From contig JAHJJF010000043.1 in the NCBI GenBank assembly GCA_018823135.1, positions 1 to 57,115 on the forward strand: a stretch of 57,115 nucleotides of DNA, given 5' to 3'. The position numbers and the translations under genes were made by a program. The notes beneath the pieces are model-generated. The model was not told where the DNA came from, ran no database searches, and saw only the letters and a list, made by a program, of their open reading frames with translations. The DNA is from Pseudomonadota bacterium (lineage in GTDB: Bacteria; Desulfobacterota; Desulfobulbia; Desulfobulbales; CALZHT01). Numbering within the stretch: position 1 is the first letter of the stretch; every line of letters starts with the position of its first letter. This document shows, one piece after another, positions 18,073 through 26,580 of the stretch.

Positions 18073-18483
18073 TTATTCCACTGTAAACGCTACAGTTTTC
18101 AGCACAGTCCCCTCAGTATCCTGAAGTTCAACCTTCCAGGCCCCGGTCCGGTTTCCAAGTTTCTTACTTGAATATGTCCGCCAGCGGTTACCTTTACGGA
18201 TTGTCAGAGGAACAACCGCCGTTTGAATATCGTTATGCATCCAGACAAAACGGATCTCAGTGTCTGCATCAATATCCTTGGCCTCAAGGTAACCATACAC
18301 CGCCCCCAGAGATAGTGGAAACGTCTCCCCGGCGCCAACCGGTTCACGGTCTGCAACGTCTTCACAAACAACCATCCTGGCTACAGTGAAACCAGGGGCA
18401 TCTTGAGCAAATGCTGAATTAACTGTTATTCCCAATAAAACCATCACTGATAACGCGGCAATTACATTTAGAACTTTTTTCAT
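18073..18483 (-). CDS. Secreted DUF2914 domain protein
   Basis: 136 residues from MKKVLNVIAALSVMVLLGIT; this start is preceded by GGAGG, better than the longer frame to 18513. The signal peptide ends near SAFAQDA. The mature part is a single DUF2914 beta-domain: VARMVVCEDVADREPVG, FVWMHNDIQTAVVPLTI, and RTYSSKKLGNRTGAWKVEL, ending VAFTVE. DUF2914 occurs in exported or membrane proteins of Deltaproteobacteria; function unknown. Confidence 0.8.
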   Translation of the reverse strand: MKKVLNVIAALSVMVLLGITVNSAFAQDAPGFTVARMVVCEDVADREPVGAGETFPLSLGAVYGYLEAKDIDADTEIRFVWMHNDIQTAVVPLTIRKGNRWRTYSSKKLGNRTGAWKVELQDTEGTVLKTVAFTVE

Positions 18484-19015
18484 ACGTGATCCTCCTGTTG
18501 TATAATTTAACAATCCCTAAGATATTCTTGAGCTTGCTGTGAACATTCTGTCTTTTGGTAATTATTCGCCCACCTGAAATGTACCAAGTTATTTCCAAAT
18601 TAGATGATATAATCCCCTCTGTCAATATCGACAATTTCTCGGCGCAAATCGGGCAGACCTGCCAGGCTTGCAGCCATGGTCAGCAAAAAAACTGAAACTC
18701 CCCGAGGTTTGGGGTCACTCCTTTCATGCCATGGAGAGGATCAATTCAAAGGAAATGAAACCAGCTCACTTCATCAGATTATCATACTGTTAGATGAGCA
18801 TTATAAGGGGCCCATTCATTAGGATTCCAACGCAATTAAAGCCAACAACGCTTATCTCCACATCTCTGGGAGGGAATTCAGGCTAAAATCCGCGGATTCA
18901 TAAAAGCATGCTTTTATTGTAACTATCACACAAATCGCGTCAATAGCAAGAACCCATCCAGGAAAAGAAGTACTGCTTCTGCCGAAATTAAATCAATCAC
19001 ATCGCATATTTTTAT
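18484..19015. other. Long intergenic region between divergent genes
   Basis: About 530 bases holding regulatory DNA for the divergent DUF2914 and ABC exporter genes. A perfect 16-bp palindrome TAAAAGCATGCTTTTA lies at 18901-18916. An imperfect inverted CCCCGAGGTTTGGGG sits near 18697. No convincing small gene or known RNA family was recognised. Confidence 0.4.
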
Positions 19016-19044
19016 TTGACGAAGGCAGTATCCGGTTATACTGT
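19016..19044 (+). promoter_or_regulatory. Sigma-70 promoter candidate for the ABC exporter
   Basis: TTGACG (19016-19021) is followed by TATACT (19037-19042; 15-bp spacer) or TACTGT (19039-19044; 17-bp spacer), about 80 nt before the ABC ATPase start. Confidence 0.45.
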
Positions 19045-19122
19045 TTTTCAAAAGTTTTTTTGTTGACTTCGCCACGGCTCTAATCAGGCCAGGATAAAAT
19101 ATAACCCGCCCTCGACCACGAC

Positions 19123-20007
19123 ATGAATCACCTTTTAGAAATAATCAACCTTGTTAAAACCTTTCCCGAGGTGCGCGCCGTGGACGGTATCAGCTTTCAT
19201 ATCGAAAGCGGTGAATGCTTCGGCCTCCTGGGCCCCAACGGCGCTGGAAAAACCACGACAATCGAAGTGATCGAGGGAATTTCCAAACCCACTTCAGGAG
19301 AAATCCTCTACAAAGGCAAACCCCGAGAAGTTACCTTCAAGGAAGAAATCGGCATCCAGCTCCAGAACACCGAATTACCCCAGTATCTCACCGTCAAGGA
19401 AACCCTTGAGACCTTTCGGAATCTCTATAACAAAAAGGCTGACCTGGATGAACTGGTCTCCAGCTGCCGCCTTGAAGATCTCCTGAACAGGGACAACCGC
19501 AAAATTTCCGGCGGCCAGAAACAAAGGCTGCTGCTGTCAATCGCCCTGGCCAACGATCCGGAGCTTGTTTTTCTCGATGAACCGACAACCGGGCTCGACC
19601 CCCAGGCTCGCCGCTATCTCTGGGATATTGTCCGAAAAATCAAGGCAAACAACAAAACGGTTGTCCTGACCACCCATTACATGGAAGAGGCGCAGATTCT
19701 CTGTGACCGGATTGCAATTATGGATAACGGCAAAATTATCGCCATGGGTTCCCCCAGGGAACTTCTCGAAAAATACTGCAAAGGCAGTTCAATTATCCTG
19801 CGTGGAGACATTGCCGATGCAAGCCTCGACAAACTGCCGTGCACCTGGTTCCGCATCGAGGACAGAATTGAAATCCGGACCGAGGCGGCCAATGAATGCA
19901 TAACCCACTTGATGGAATTGGATATTGATTTGACATCGATGACGGTCCGCGCCCAGAACCTGGAAGACCTTTTCCTGAAACTTACCGGCAAGGAAATTCG
20001 GAGCTGA
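19123..20007 (+). CDS. ABC-2 exporter ATP-binding subunit
   Basis: 294-residue ATPase of the CcmA/DrrA/NatA type. Walker A GPNGAGKTT at 37-45, Q-loop IGIQLQNTELPQY near 77, signature KISGGQKQRL near 127, Walker B ELVFLDEPTTGLDP near 147, and H-loop TVVLTTHYMEEAQ. A C-terminal extension of about 80 residues is normal for DrrA-like subunits. It energises the permease encoded 6 nt downstream. Substrate unknown; such pairs export drugs, lipids or polysaccharide precursors. Confidence 0.9.
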   Translation: MNHLLEIINLVKTFPEVRAVDGISFHIESGECFGLLGPNGAGKTTTIEVIEGISKPTSGEILYKGKPREVTFKEEIGIQLQNTELPQYLTVKETLETFRNLYNKKADLDELVSSCRLEDLLNRDNRKISGGQKQRLLLSIALANDPELVFLDEPTTGLDPQARRYLWDIVRKIKANNKTVVLTTHYMEEAQILCDRIAIMDNGKIIAMGSPRELLEKYCKGSSIILRGDIADASLDKLPCTWFRIEDRIEIRTEAANECITHLMELDIDLTSMTVRAQNLEDLFLKLTGKEIRS

Positions 20008-20013
20008 TACTTC

Positions 20014-21039
20014 ATGTGGAGACGAATCTGGACAATTTTTGAGGCCCGCAATAAAGAATTTTACCGGGACAAATCAGCCCTGGGCTGGAATTTTCTTTTT
20101 CCGTTTCTGATTATCATCGGCTTTAACCTGATGTTCAGCGGCGATCGCCAGAACATCTATAAAGTCGGTTATGTCGGGGACACGACCTCCATTGAATACA
20201 CAACGGAGTTTAAAGCTTTTCAGCAAACAAAATATATCGAATTCATCACCTTTGACTCCAGGGAATCGGCACTTGACAAGCTGCTGCATCACAGAATCGA
20301 CCTGCTCATTCATCCTGCCGAAGGTAAATACTGGGTCAGCAGTTCATCTCCCAAAGGATATGTTGTCGAGCAGCTCCTCAAAGCACAAAACGGCGGCCAA
20401 TCGATTTTCCTCAGGCAAAGTGTCAATGGTCGGGAAATACCCTATGTGGAATGGCTTTTCCCGGGAATCCTCGGGATGAATATCATGTTCAGCTCACTCT
20501 TCGGGGTTGGTTTTGTCGTGGTCAGATACAGGAAAAACGGCGTGCTGAAACGCTTGAGCGTCACACCTACAAGACCTTATGAATTCCTCACTGCCCAGGT
20601 AATTTCAAGAATGTTTCTGCTGATGGCCACAACCGCCATTGTGTATACGGGCTGTGCAATGCTCTATGGCTTTCAGTGCCGGGGTTCCTATCTTACCCTG
20701 ATCCTGGTTTTTGCACTGGGTGGCTTCAGCATGATTGCCCTTGGGCTGCTCATTGCATCAAGGAGCAGCAGCGAGGAATTTGCCGGTGGGATATTAAATC
20801 TTACCACCTGGCCCATGATGTTTCTTTCGGAGGTGTGGTTTTCTCTGGAAGGTGCTGAGCCCTGGGTGCAGAAGCTGGCAAGGATCTTTCCACTCACCCA
20901 TATGATAGACAGCGCCAGAAAAGTGATGAACGACGGGGCAAGCCTGTATGATATCCGCTACCAGATCATAACTCTTATCGCCATGTCATCTCTTTTCCTG
21001 CTCTTTGGATCATTGCTTTTCAAGTGGCAGAAAGACTGA
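20014..21039 (+). CDS. ABC-2 type permease
   Basis: 341 residues, membrane partner of the preceding ATPase. One helix near 27-43 (FLFPFLIIIGFNLMFSG) is followed by a large periplasmic domain of about 110 residues, then five helices (from LFPGILGMNIMFSSLFGVG onward) and a short basic tail. The loop after SVTPTRPYEFLTAQ matches ABC2_membrane permeases of the YhhJ/NatB kind. It starts 6 nt after the ATPase stop, so the two form an operon. Confidence 0.88.
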   Translation: MWRRIWTIFEARNKEFYRDKSALGWNFLFPFLIIIGFNLMFSGDRQNIYKVGYVGDTTSIEYTTEFKAFQQTKYIEFITFDSRESALDKLLHHRIDLLIHPAEGKYWVSSSSPKGYVVEQLLKAQNGGQSIFLRQSVNGREIPYVEWLFPGILGMNIMFSSLFGVGFVVVRYRKNGVLKRLSVTPTRPYEFLTAQVISRMFLLMATTAIVYTGCAMLYGFQCRGSYLTLILVFALGGFSMIALGLLIASRSSSEEFAGGILNLTTWPMMFLSEVWFSLEGAEPWVQKLARIFPLTHMIDSARKVMNDGASLYDIRYQIITLIAMSSLFLLFGSLLFKWQKD

Positions 21040-21108
21040 TTCTGTCATTCTATTCAGGGTCTGTCCGAATGGAATCCCGGTGTCATTTCTTGCTCAACAG
21101 GACACCAA

Positions 21109-21999
21109 TTACAACTCAAGGATCTTCTGATTGATATCAATCGCCGCAACAGCGCCCCGTCCGGCGGCGATGATCGCCTGAGAGCTTCCGGTCCTGATTG
21201 CGCCAACCGCATACAGCCCCGGGCAGGAGGACTCTCCCTTGCTGCTCACGGTAATTTTCCTGATAGAGTCCCGATCAAGGGCGAGATCATTTAAATAATC
21301 ATCATTTAAAATATAACCGAAGCTTGCAAGAATCACCTCACACGGCACAAATTCACCAGTGTCAAGCTGCATGCCCGTCAGCTGATCCTCACCTTCAAGC
21401 TCAACGGCCTTGCCGTATTTGAGGACGATGCCGTCCTCCCCAAGCATTTCAACAAAATCGTCCGGAGGAATAAAGTTGTCAAGAATCAGGGTGATGTCTT
21501 TGGTGAACATCTGCTTGACTGCAAAAGCAAGACGCACGGCATTGATCGAAAGCCCGAGAATAACCAGTTTTTTGCCTTTCGTCCTGTATCCGTCGCAGTC
21601 GACACAGGTAAAATAACTCTTGGCAAAAAAACGATGCAGGTTGGCGATTCTTGGGAGATTTTCAGTGGCGCCGGTGGAGGCAATAACAAACTTTGAAAAA
21701 AAATTCTTTTCAGGTGTGCGGACTTCAAATAACTCTTTTTTAAGAACTTTTGAAACGCGCAGCCGCGCTATTTCAACCCCGAAATTTCGTACCTGGTCAA
21801 AACCTCCCTCAATCAACTCCCGCCCGGTAACAAGTTCTCTGCCGAGATAGTTCTCAATGTGGGATGCATGCCTGGTCCTGCCGCCCCCCTTGTCAAGAAC
21901 CAGAACTCTCCGGTTAAACCTGGCAAGATGAAGCGCCGCCTGTAAACCGCCGGGGCCGCCGCCAGTTACGATGCAATCATATGGATTTTCATTTTTCAT
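21109..21999 (-). CDS. Thioredoxin-reductase-like FAD oxidoreductase
   Basis: 296 residues. FAD-binding IVTGGGPGGLQAALHLARF at about 10-28, redox motif FTCVDCDGY (Cys132, Cys135) in the place of the TrxR CATC motif, and C-terminal FAD site CPGLYAVGAIRTGSSQAII. The second nucleotide-binding loop reads LVILGLSINAVR instead of the usual GGGDSA/GGGxxA, so NADPH binding may be weak or replaced by another electron donor such as ferredoxin. It stands alone, so the partner thioredoxin or glutaredoxin is not evident. Confidence 0.8.
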   Translation of the reverse strand: MKNENPYDCIVTGGGPGGLQAALHLARFNRRVLVLDKGGGRTRHASHIENYLGRELVTGRELIEGGFDQVRNFGVEIARLRVSKVLKKELFEVRTPEKNFFSKFVIASTGATENLPRIANLHRFFAKSYFTCVDCDGYRTKGKKLVILGLSINAVRLAFAVKQMFTKDITLILDNFIPPDDFVEMLGEDGIVLKYGKAVELEGEDQLTGMQLDTGEFVPCEVILASFGYILNDDYLNDLALDRDSIRKITVSSKGESSCPGLYAVGAIRTGSSQAIIAAGRGAVAAIDINQKILEL

Positions 22000-22045
22000 G
22001 TATTAACATGCCTGGCACCTGATATTCCTCACCATATACCAGCTT

Positions 22046-22150
22046 GCATTCAAAGAGGTAATAAGGAGGCAAAGAGGGCGGCCCAGAAGGATAAATACGC
22101 CGAAGAAGCTGCCGACAGCAGCAATTGCAGCGAAGTTATAATTTGAATGC
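22046..22150. repeat. 105-bp element with GCATTCAAA/TTTGAATGC ends (copy B)
   Basis: GCATTCAAA (22046-22054) and TTTGAATGC (22142-22150) form a perfect 9-bp terminal inverted repeat. The core shares words and spacing with copy A at 17.2 kb. The right end touches the vanY stop codon at 22151. Confidence 0.6.
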
Positions 22151-22822
22151 TCAGGTATCACATCCTGTATAACGCCAATGCCATGGCTCCCAGAGAAAAC
22201 CATCCCGCAGATCCTCAGGATAACTTTCCTCAAAGCAGAATTTATGGGCATTTCCTTCAAGCCATTTCCTGGACTCGGTTTTTACAAAAGAAGAATTGCT
22301 CGGCACCATATCAAAGGCTATTCCAAGCATATGCTCGGAATAGCCGGGCGGGGCCGTCCCCCTTCCGGCAATCTCCTCAAAGGTCTTCCCCTTTGCAATG
22401 AGTCTCATAAATACCTGCCGCTGATAATACATGCTCCGATAGCCGGAATCGACTTTAAGCTCAATACCTTCAAGTGCTGCGGCATTGGCCATCCTGACAA
22501 ATGCGTCCCGGGTCTTTCTGGTCACATAAATCTTGCTTTCCTCAAAAGAAAAATCAATTGGCACCTTCACAAGGTCCATGGATTTCGGATTATCTTTAAT
22601 GCCGAAAACGTGTCCTTTCCAGGGCAGCTGCACCGGATAGGTTTCGCCGTTTATTGTCACGAACTCTTCCGCAGGAGTGTCAGTCTCAACCAGAGAGTTA
22701 TGCTCCCATTTCATGTTATCTAAATCCGCTGCACTCACAAACCCGGACAAAAGAAAAATTATACATGGAAACAACCATATGGAAATAAATAGCAGACAAA
22801 ATTTTGGTTTAAGCGAAATCAT
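22151..22822 (-). CDS. VanY-type D,D-carboxypeptidase (peptidase M15B)
   Basis: 223 residues. An N-terminal signal or anchor (FCLLFISIWLFPCIIFLLSG, about 8-27) sends it to the periplasm. The zinc site is complete: SGYRSMYYQRQVF near 125, GYSEHMLGIAFDM with His and Asp of HxxxxxxD, and EPWHWRYTG with catalytic Glu and the third zinc His. It would trim D-Ala-D-Ala stems of peptidoglycan. No vancomycin-resistance neighbours are present, so a housekeeping wall role is likely. Confidence 0.87.
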   Translation of the reverse strand: MISLKPKFCLLFISIWLFPCIIFLLSGFVSAADLDNMKWEHNSLVETDTPAEEFVTINGETYPVQLPWKGHVFGIKDNPKSMDLVKVPIDFSFEESKIYVTRKTRDAFVRMANAAALEGIELKVDSGYRSMYYQRQVFMRLIAKGKTFEEIAGRGTAPPGYSEHMLGIAFDMVPSNSSFVKTESRKWLEGNAHKFCFEESYPEDLRDGFLWEPWHWRYTGCDT

Positions 22823-22866
22823 TTGAACAGAGTAAACTCTTCCATAAAAGGTTTTTTGATCATCGA

Positions 22867-23238
22867 TTACAAGAAAAAAAACAGATAAAAAATTATACCG
22901 GCAAGTGAAACAATGCCCAGCATTATTAAAGATATAATGAATTCATCGTTTCTGCGACGATGCCTTTTTAAATTTATGACAATCCCAGCCAGACTGAGAA
23001 ACAGTCCGACAATCATAAGATAGAAAAGGTAATTTGCCAATTCGATATTCCATTCAGCTCGCAAAGGCACATTAAACTTGGTATCAATGTAGGTCTGAAT
23101 CTGCGGTCTTGCCTTGCCGAAAAGCACCAGGGCTGCAAACATCAGCGCCCAGCTCACAACACTCAGCCACCCAAGGGTTTTAAGCCACAGGTCTGCACCC
23201 TTCCTTCTATCTGAGCTTTTCCCAGGTATATAAGTCAT
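22867..23238 (-). CDS. Small membrane protein with three helices, unknown
   Basis: 123 residues from MTYIPGKSSDRRKGADLWLK; this start has GGGATTGGGAAA just upstream, while the longer frame to 23304 has no support. Three hydrophobic segments: TLGWLSVVSWALMFAALVLF, ANYLFYLMIVGLFLSLAGIV and FIISLIMLGIVSLAGIIFYL, joined by a basic HRRRND loop that should face the cytoplasm. No motif recognised. Confidence 0.6.
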   Translation of the reverse strand: MTYIPGKSSDRRKGADLWLKTLGWLSVVSWALMFAALVLFGKARPQIQTYIDTKFNVPLRAEWNIELANYLFYLMIVGLFLSLAGIVINLKRHRRRNDEFIISLIMLGIVSLAGIIFYLFFFL

Positions 23239-23515
23239 TTTCCCAATCCCATTCTTATACAAACCGAGCAATCCAAAACAAAAAATCAAGTTTTGCCGGA
23301 GCAACCATTCATCTCAGAAAATGAATATGGTACCATCCAGCGACTAACTTCAGTCCACCTGTAATCTACAAAAAGATAACCATTACTGATAGTAATATCA
23401 TTTATATAACAAAACTTCATCCCATAACAAAAAAATAAAGCGTATGTTTTAAAATAATTTATAGTAATCTGTATATCTATCAGGCGTAAGCCTTAAAGCC
23501 TTGGGACAGAGGATT

Positions 23516-23533
23516 ATGGATAAACAAGCATGA
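23516..23533 (+). other. Five-codon upstream ORF overlapping the HDOD start
   Basis: ATG GAT AAA CAA GCA TGA begins 14 nt before the HDOD start and its stop overlaps that start as ATGA. GAGGA precedes the mini-ORF closely, whereas the HDOD ATG itself lacks a well-placed ribosome binding site. This could couple translation, or be chance. Confidence 0.3.
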
Positions 23534-24396
23534 CCAGCACGAATAACAGAGTTTTCGACATAATCCGCAACAAAAGGACCCAACTCCCCACATTGCCTGT
23601 GGTCGCAGGCAATATCCTCAAAATTACCAGCGATGATAGCACTTCGGCCAGGGACCTGGCTGATTTCATCATAAACGACCAGGCCATTGTCAATAAACTC
23701 TTAAGACTCGCCAATTCAGCTTATTACGGATTGATCAAGAAGGTCGACAATATATCCCGGGCCATAACGGTCATCGGTTTCAGCGATGTAACCAGTCTTG
23801 CCATCGGCATGAGTGTTTTTTCCTCTTTTGACCTCAAGGGGGTTGACAAGGTTGTCAGCATGCACGACTTATGGCTGCACTCCATCTGCTGCGCAACTGC
23901 TGCAAAATCCATCGCCACAAAAATCAACCTCCCTGTTGATGAACAGATATTCTTATGCGGCTTGCTCCACGACATGGGTAAAATCATTTTTGCGATCCAT
24001 TTTCCCGAAGAGTATAAAGAGGTGCTTGACCAGGCCAGGATCCAGCAAAAACCCCTGTTCATGGTTGAACATGAAATCCTCGGAATCGAGCATGCCACCA
24101 TTGCCGGATACCTGATGGAGCAATGGAATTTCCCGGATAAGCTGCTTGTCCCCTGCAAGTATCATCACAATCCCTTCAAATGCCCTGATGAACATAAAAA
24201 ACAGGCGATGTTGCTTGAAGTCGCTGATTTCGTCTGCCTCAAATCCGGCATCGGATTAAGTGGCACTCCCGAATTGAAAGATGTGAAGATTACCGCCAAA
24301 AACCTGGGACTCCAGATTGATGATCTTAAAAAGATCGCCATGGATTTGAACCGTCAACGCTCAAAAATGGAAGAATTTCTGAAATTCCTGGATTGA
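23530..24396 (+). CDS. HDOD domain signalling protein
   Basis: 288 residues, essentially one HDOD domain: LPTLPVVAGNILKITSDDS near 19, DLADFIINDQAIVNKLLRLA near 42, YYGLIKKVDNISRAITVIG near 65, then LHDMGKIIFAIHFPEEY near 147. HDOD proteins are catalytically inactive HD-fold scaffolds in stress and motility signalling. Although an H-D pair remains (LHDMGK), the family lacks the full phosphodiesterase site. It lies 6 nt before the hybrid kinase gene, so the two probably act in one pathway. Confidence 0.88.
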   Translation: MTSTNNRVFDIIRNKRTQLPTLPVVAGNILKITSDDSTSARDLADFIINDQAIVNKLLRLANSAYYGLIKKVDNISRAITVIGFSDVTSLAIGMSVFSSFDLKGVDKVVSMHDLWLHSICCATAAKSIATKINLPVDEQIFLCGLLHDMGKIIFAIHFPEEYKEVLDQARIQQKPLFMVEHEILGIEHATIAGYLMEQWNFPDKLLVPCKYHHNPFKCPDEHKKQAMLLEVADFVCLKSGIGLSGTPELKDVKITAKNLGLQIDDLKKIAMDLNRQRSKMEEFLKFLD

Positions 24397-24402
24397 AGTC
24401 AT

Positions 24403-26532
24403 ATGCCTGGAGATAGGATAAAACAACTTGAGAAGGAAAACAAACTTCTCCGTGAGCAGGTAACCCGGATACAGGGCCGGTTCGAGGACAAGATCGCCGA
24501 ACTCTCCATGGTCCGCGAAATCGGCATGTCCCTGCTCTACGTCAGGAGCTTTGAGGAAACCTGCCGCTTCCTTCTCGATGTGATTATCAATAACACTATT
24601 GCCCAGAATTGTTCGGTGATGCTCCTGGACAAGGACCTGAACCGTCTTTTCCTCGCCTGTGCAACCTCTCCGGGTAAAGAGCCGTTCATTCTTTCCAGCC
24701 AGAATGTCTTTTCCAAAGAACATGTCGATTACAGCTTCAAACTCGGTGAAGGCATTGCCGGCCAGGCCTTAAAGGACAAAAAACCTATTCTGGTGGATGA
24801 AGTCGGGGCTGCCGCTTTTTTTTCTGCTGACCATAAAAGCAAGGTCGAGGTCGGCAGTCTTCTTTCTTTGCCGCTGCTGGTTGAAGATGAACCCATAGGC
24901 GTTCTCAATTTGAGTCATGCGGGCAAAAAAATCTTCAAAGAAAACGATGTCAATCTCTTGCAGATAATCACCAATTTTGTCGCTCTTTCCATCCACGGCA
25001 CCCTTGAGCACGAGCAGCTGCTGTATTCCGAAGCCAAATACAGGGCCCTTTCGGAAAACTCAAGCGACGCCATTGCGATTATTCAGGACGGCACCCACAT
25101 TTATGCTAATCCCCGATATCTTGAGTTCACCGGGCTCAGTTTTAAAAAACTCCAAACCACCACCTTTGTTTCTCTTCTTGAACGAAAAGGGAGATCCGGC
25201 GAGCTTGACTCTTTGCTCAGGGGCGAAAAAACCAACATCCAGTTTGAAGATGAAATTTCCCATAAAAGCGGCTCAACCTTGCCGGTTGAGATAAATTGTT
25301 CATCCATTATTTATAACGGCAAATATGCGGCGATCATTGCCGCCCGCGACCAGAGCAACAGATTGAAGCTTGAAAAACAACTCCGTCATGCCCAGAAAAT
25401 GGAGGTTATCGGTACCCTGGCCGGAACCGTTGCCCATGACCTGAATAACATCCTCACCGGACTGGTCAGTTACCCGGAACTCCTGATTATCGGCCTGCCC
25501 AAGGATAGCCCCCTGAAAAAACCACTTCAGACCATTCAGAATTCCGGCATGAAAGCTGCGGCTATTGTTCAGGACCTCCTCGCTCTTGCTAGAAGAGGGG
25601 TCACCGTATCAAAAGTTATCAATCTCAACACCATCATCGCTGATTATATTGAAAGTACGGAATATAAAAGCATAAAGAAACAATATCCCAAGATCAACAT
25701 TGATGTTATCACCGACGACACCCTGTTCAACATCAACGGCGCGCCGTTTCAGCTTTCCAAGGTTATCATGAACCTTCTTTCAAACGCCGCCGAGGCAATG
25801 CTCGGGGAAGGGACAATCCGGATAACCACTGAAAACAGATATGTTGAAATGCCCCAGGATGATGATGCCAAAATCAAGGAAGGCGAATATGCCATCCTTG
25901 CCGTATCGGATACCGGTATCGGCATCCCGGCAGAGGAGATCGACAAAATTTTTGAACCATTTTACACCCGGAAAGAGATGGGAAAAAGCGGCACGGGCCT
26001 TGGCCTTGCAGTCGTTCAGGGAACCATTTCCGATCATAACGGCCACATAGAAGTCCAGACATCGCCGGGCTTAGGGACAACCTTTACGATGTATTTTCCG
26101 GCGGTCAGAGCATCGATAGATCAAAATTCAAACATTTTTTCCATTGAAGATTACATGGGCAATGGCGAATCTGTTCTGGTCATTGATGACATGGAAGAGC
26201 AGCGGGAGATCGCTAAAGACATGCTGGAACTGATCGGCTACACGGTAAACACCGTAAGTTCCGGGGAAATGGCCATTGAATATCTTAAAGAAAATACCGC
26301 GGATATTCTTGTACTCGATATGATCCTCGGACCAGGCAAGACCGGACTTGACGCCTTCAGGGAAATCCTCAAAATCCATCCCGGCCAGAAGGCAATAATT
26401 GTCAGCGGCTTTTCCGAATCCTCCGATGTGAAGGAGACCCAGAAACTCGGCGCCGGGTCCTATATAAGGAAACCCTATCTCCTGAGGGACCTCGGTCTCG
26501 CCCTGCAGCAGGAACTTTCCAACAAAAAATAG
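24403..26532 (+). CDS. GAF-PAS hybrid sensor histidine kinase with C-terminal receiver
   Basis: 709 residues, no membrane helix, so a cytosolic sensor. Short coiled coil (RIKQLEKENKLLREQ, 5-19), GAF domain (about 37-200), PAS domain (about 210-320), HisKA with His345 in AGTVAHDLNNIL, HATPase with N461 (MNLLSNAAEAM), VSDTGIGIP and GTGLGLAVVQG, and receiver (about 590-705) with acidic pair VIDDME and phospho-acceptor Asp639 in ILVLDMILGPG. The HDLNN H-box is the NtrB/PAS-type subclass. The output is probably relayed within the protein or to an unlinked regulator. Co-transcribed with the HDOD gene. Confidence 0.92.
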   Translation: MPGDRIKQLEKENKLLREQVTRIQGRFEDKIAELSMVREIGMSLLYVRSFEETCRFLLDVIINNTIAQNCSVMLLDKDLNRLFLACATSPGKEPFILSSQNVFSKEHVDYSFKLGEGIAGQALKDKKPILVDEVGAAAFFSADHKSKVEVGSLLSLPLLVEDEPIGVLNLSHAGKKIFKENDVNLLQIITNFVALSIHGTLEHEQLLYSEAKYRALSENSSDAIAIIQDGTHIYANPRYLEFTGLSFKKLQTTTFVSLLERKGRSGELDSLLRGEKTNIQFEDEISHKSGSTLPVEINCSSIIYNGKYAAIIAARDQSNRLKLEKQLRHAQKMEVIGTLAGTVAHDLNNILTGLVSYPELLIIGLPKDSPLKKPLQTIQNSGMKAAAIVQDLLALARRGVTVSKVINLNTIIADYIESTEYKSIKKQYPKINIDVITDDTLFNINGAPFQLSKVIMNLLSNAAEAMLGEGTIRITTENRYVEMPQDDDAKIKEGEYAILAVSDTGIGIPAEEIDKIFEPFYTRKEMGKSGTGLGLAVVQGTISDHNGHIEVQTSPGLGTTFTMYFPAVRASIDQNSNIFSIEDYMGNGESVLVIDDMEEQREIAKDMLELIGYTVNTVSSGEMAIEYLKENTADILVLDMILGPGKTGLDAFREILKIHPGQKAIIVSGFSESSDVKETQKLGAGSYIRKPYLLRDLGLALQQELSNKK

Positions 26533-26580
26533 TTGCGCCGGCCGGGTTCACAGACCCAACAATAGTAAAACCAATCGCAC

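Noticed and set aside
22003-22260. 85-codon membrane-like frame between the TrxR-like gene and vanY
   Set aside because: It overlaps the 3' end of vanY in another frame and runs through repeat copy B; no start signal.
23470-23515. AAAGCC/GGGAC stretch before the HDOD gene as a c-di-GMP riboswitch
   Set aside because: Only a few bases match; the paired stems of the GEMM family cannot be drawn.
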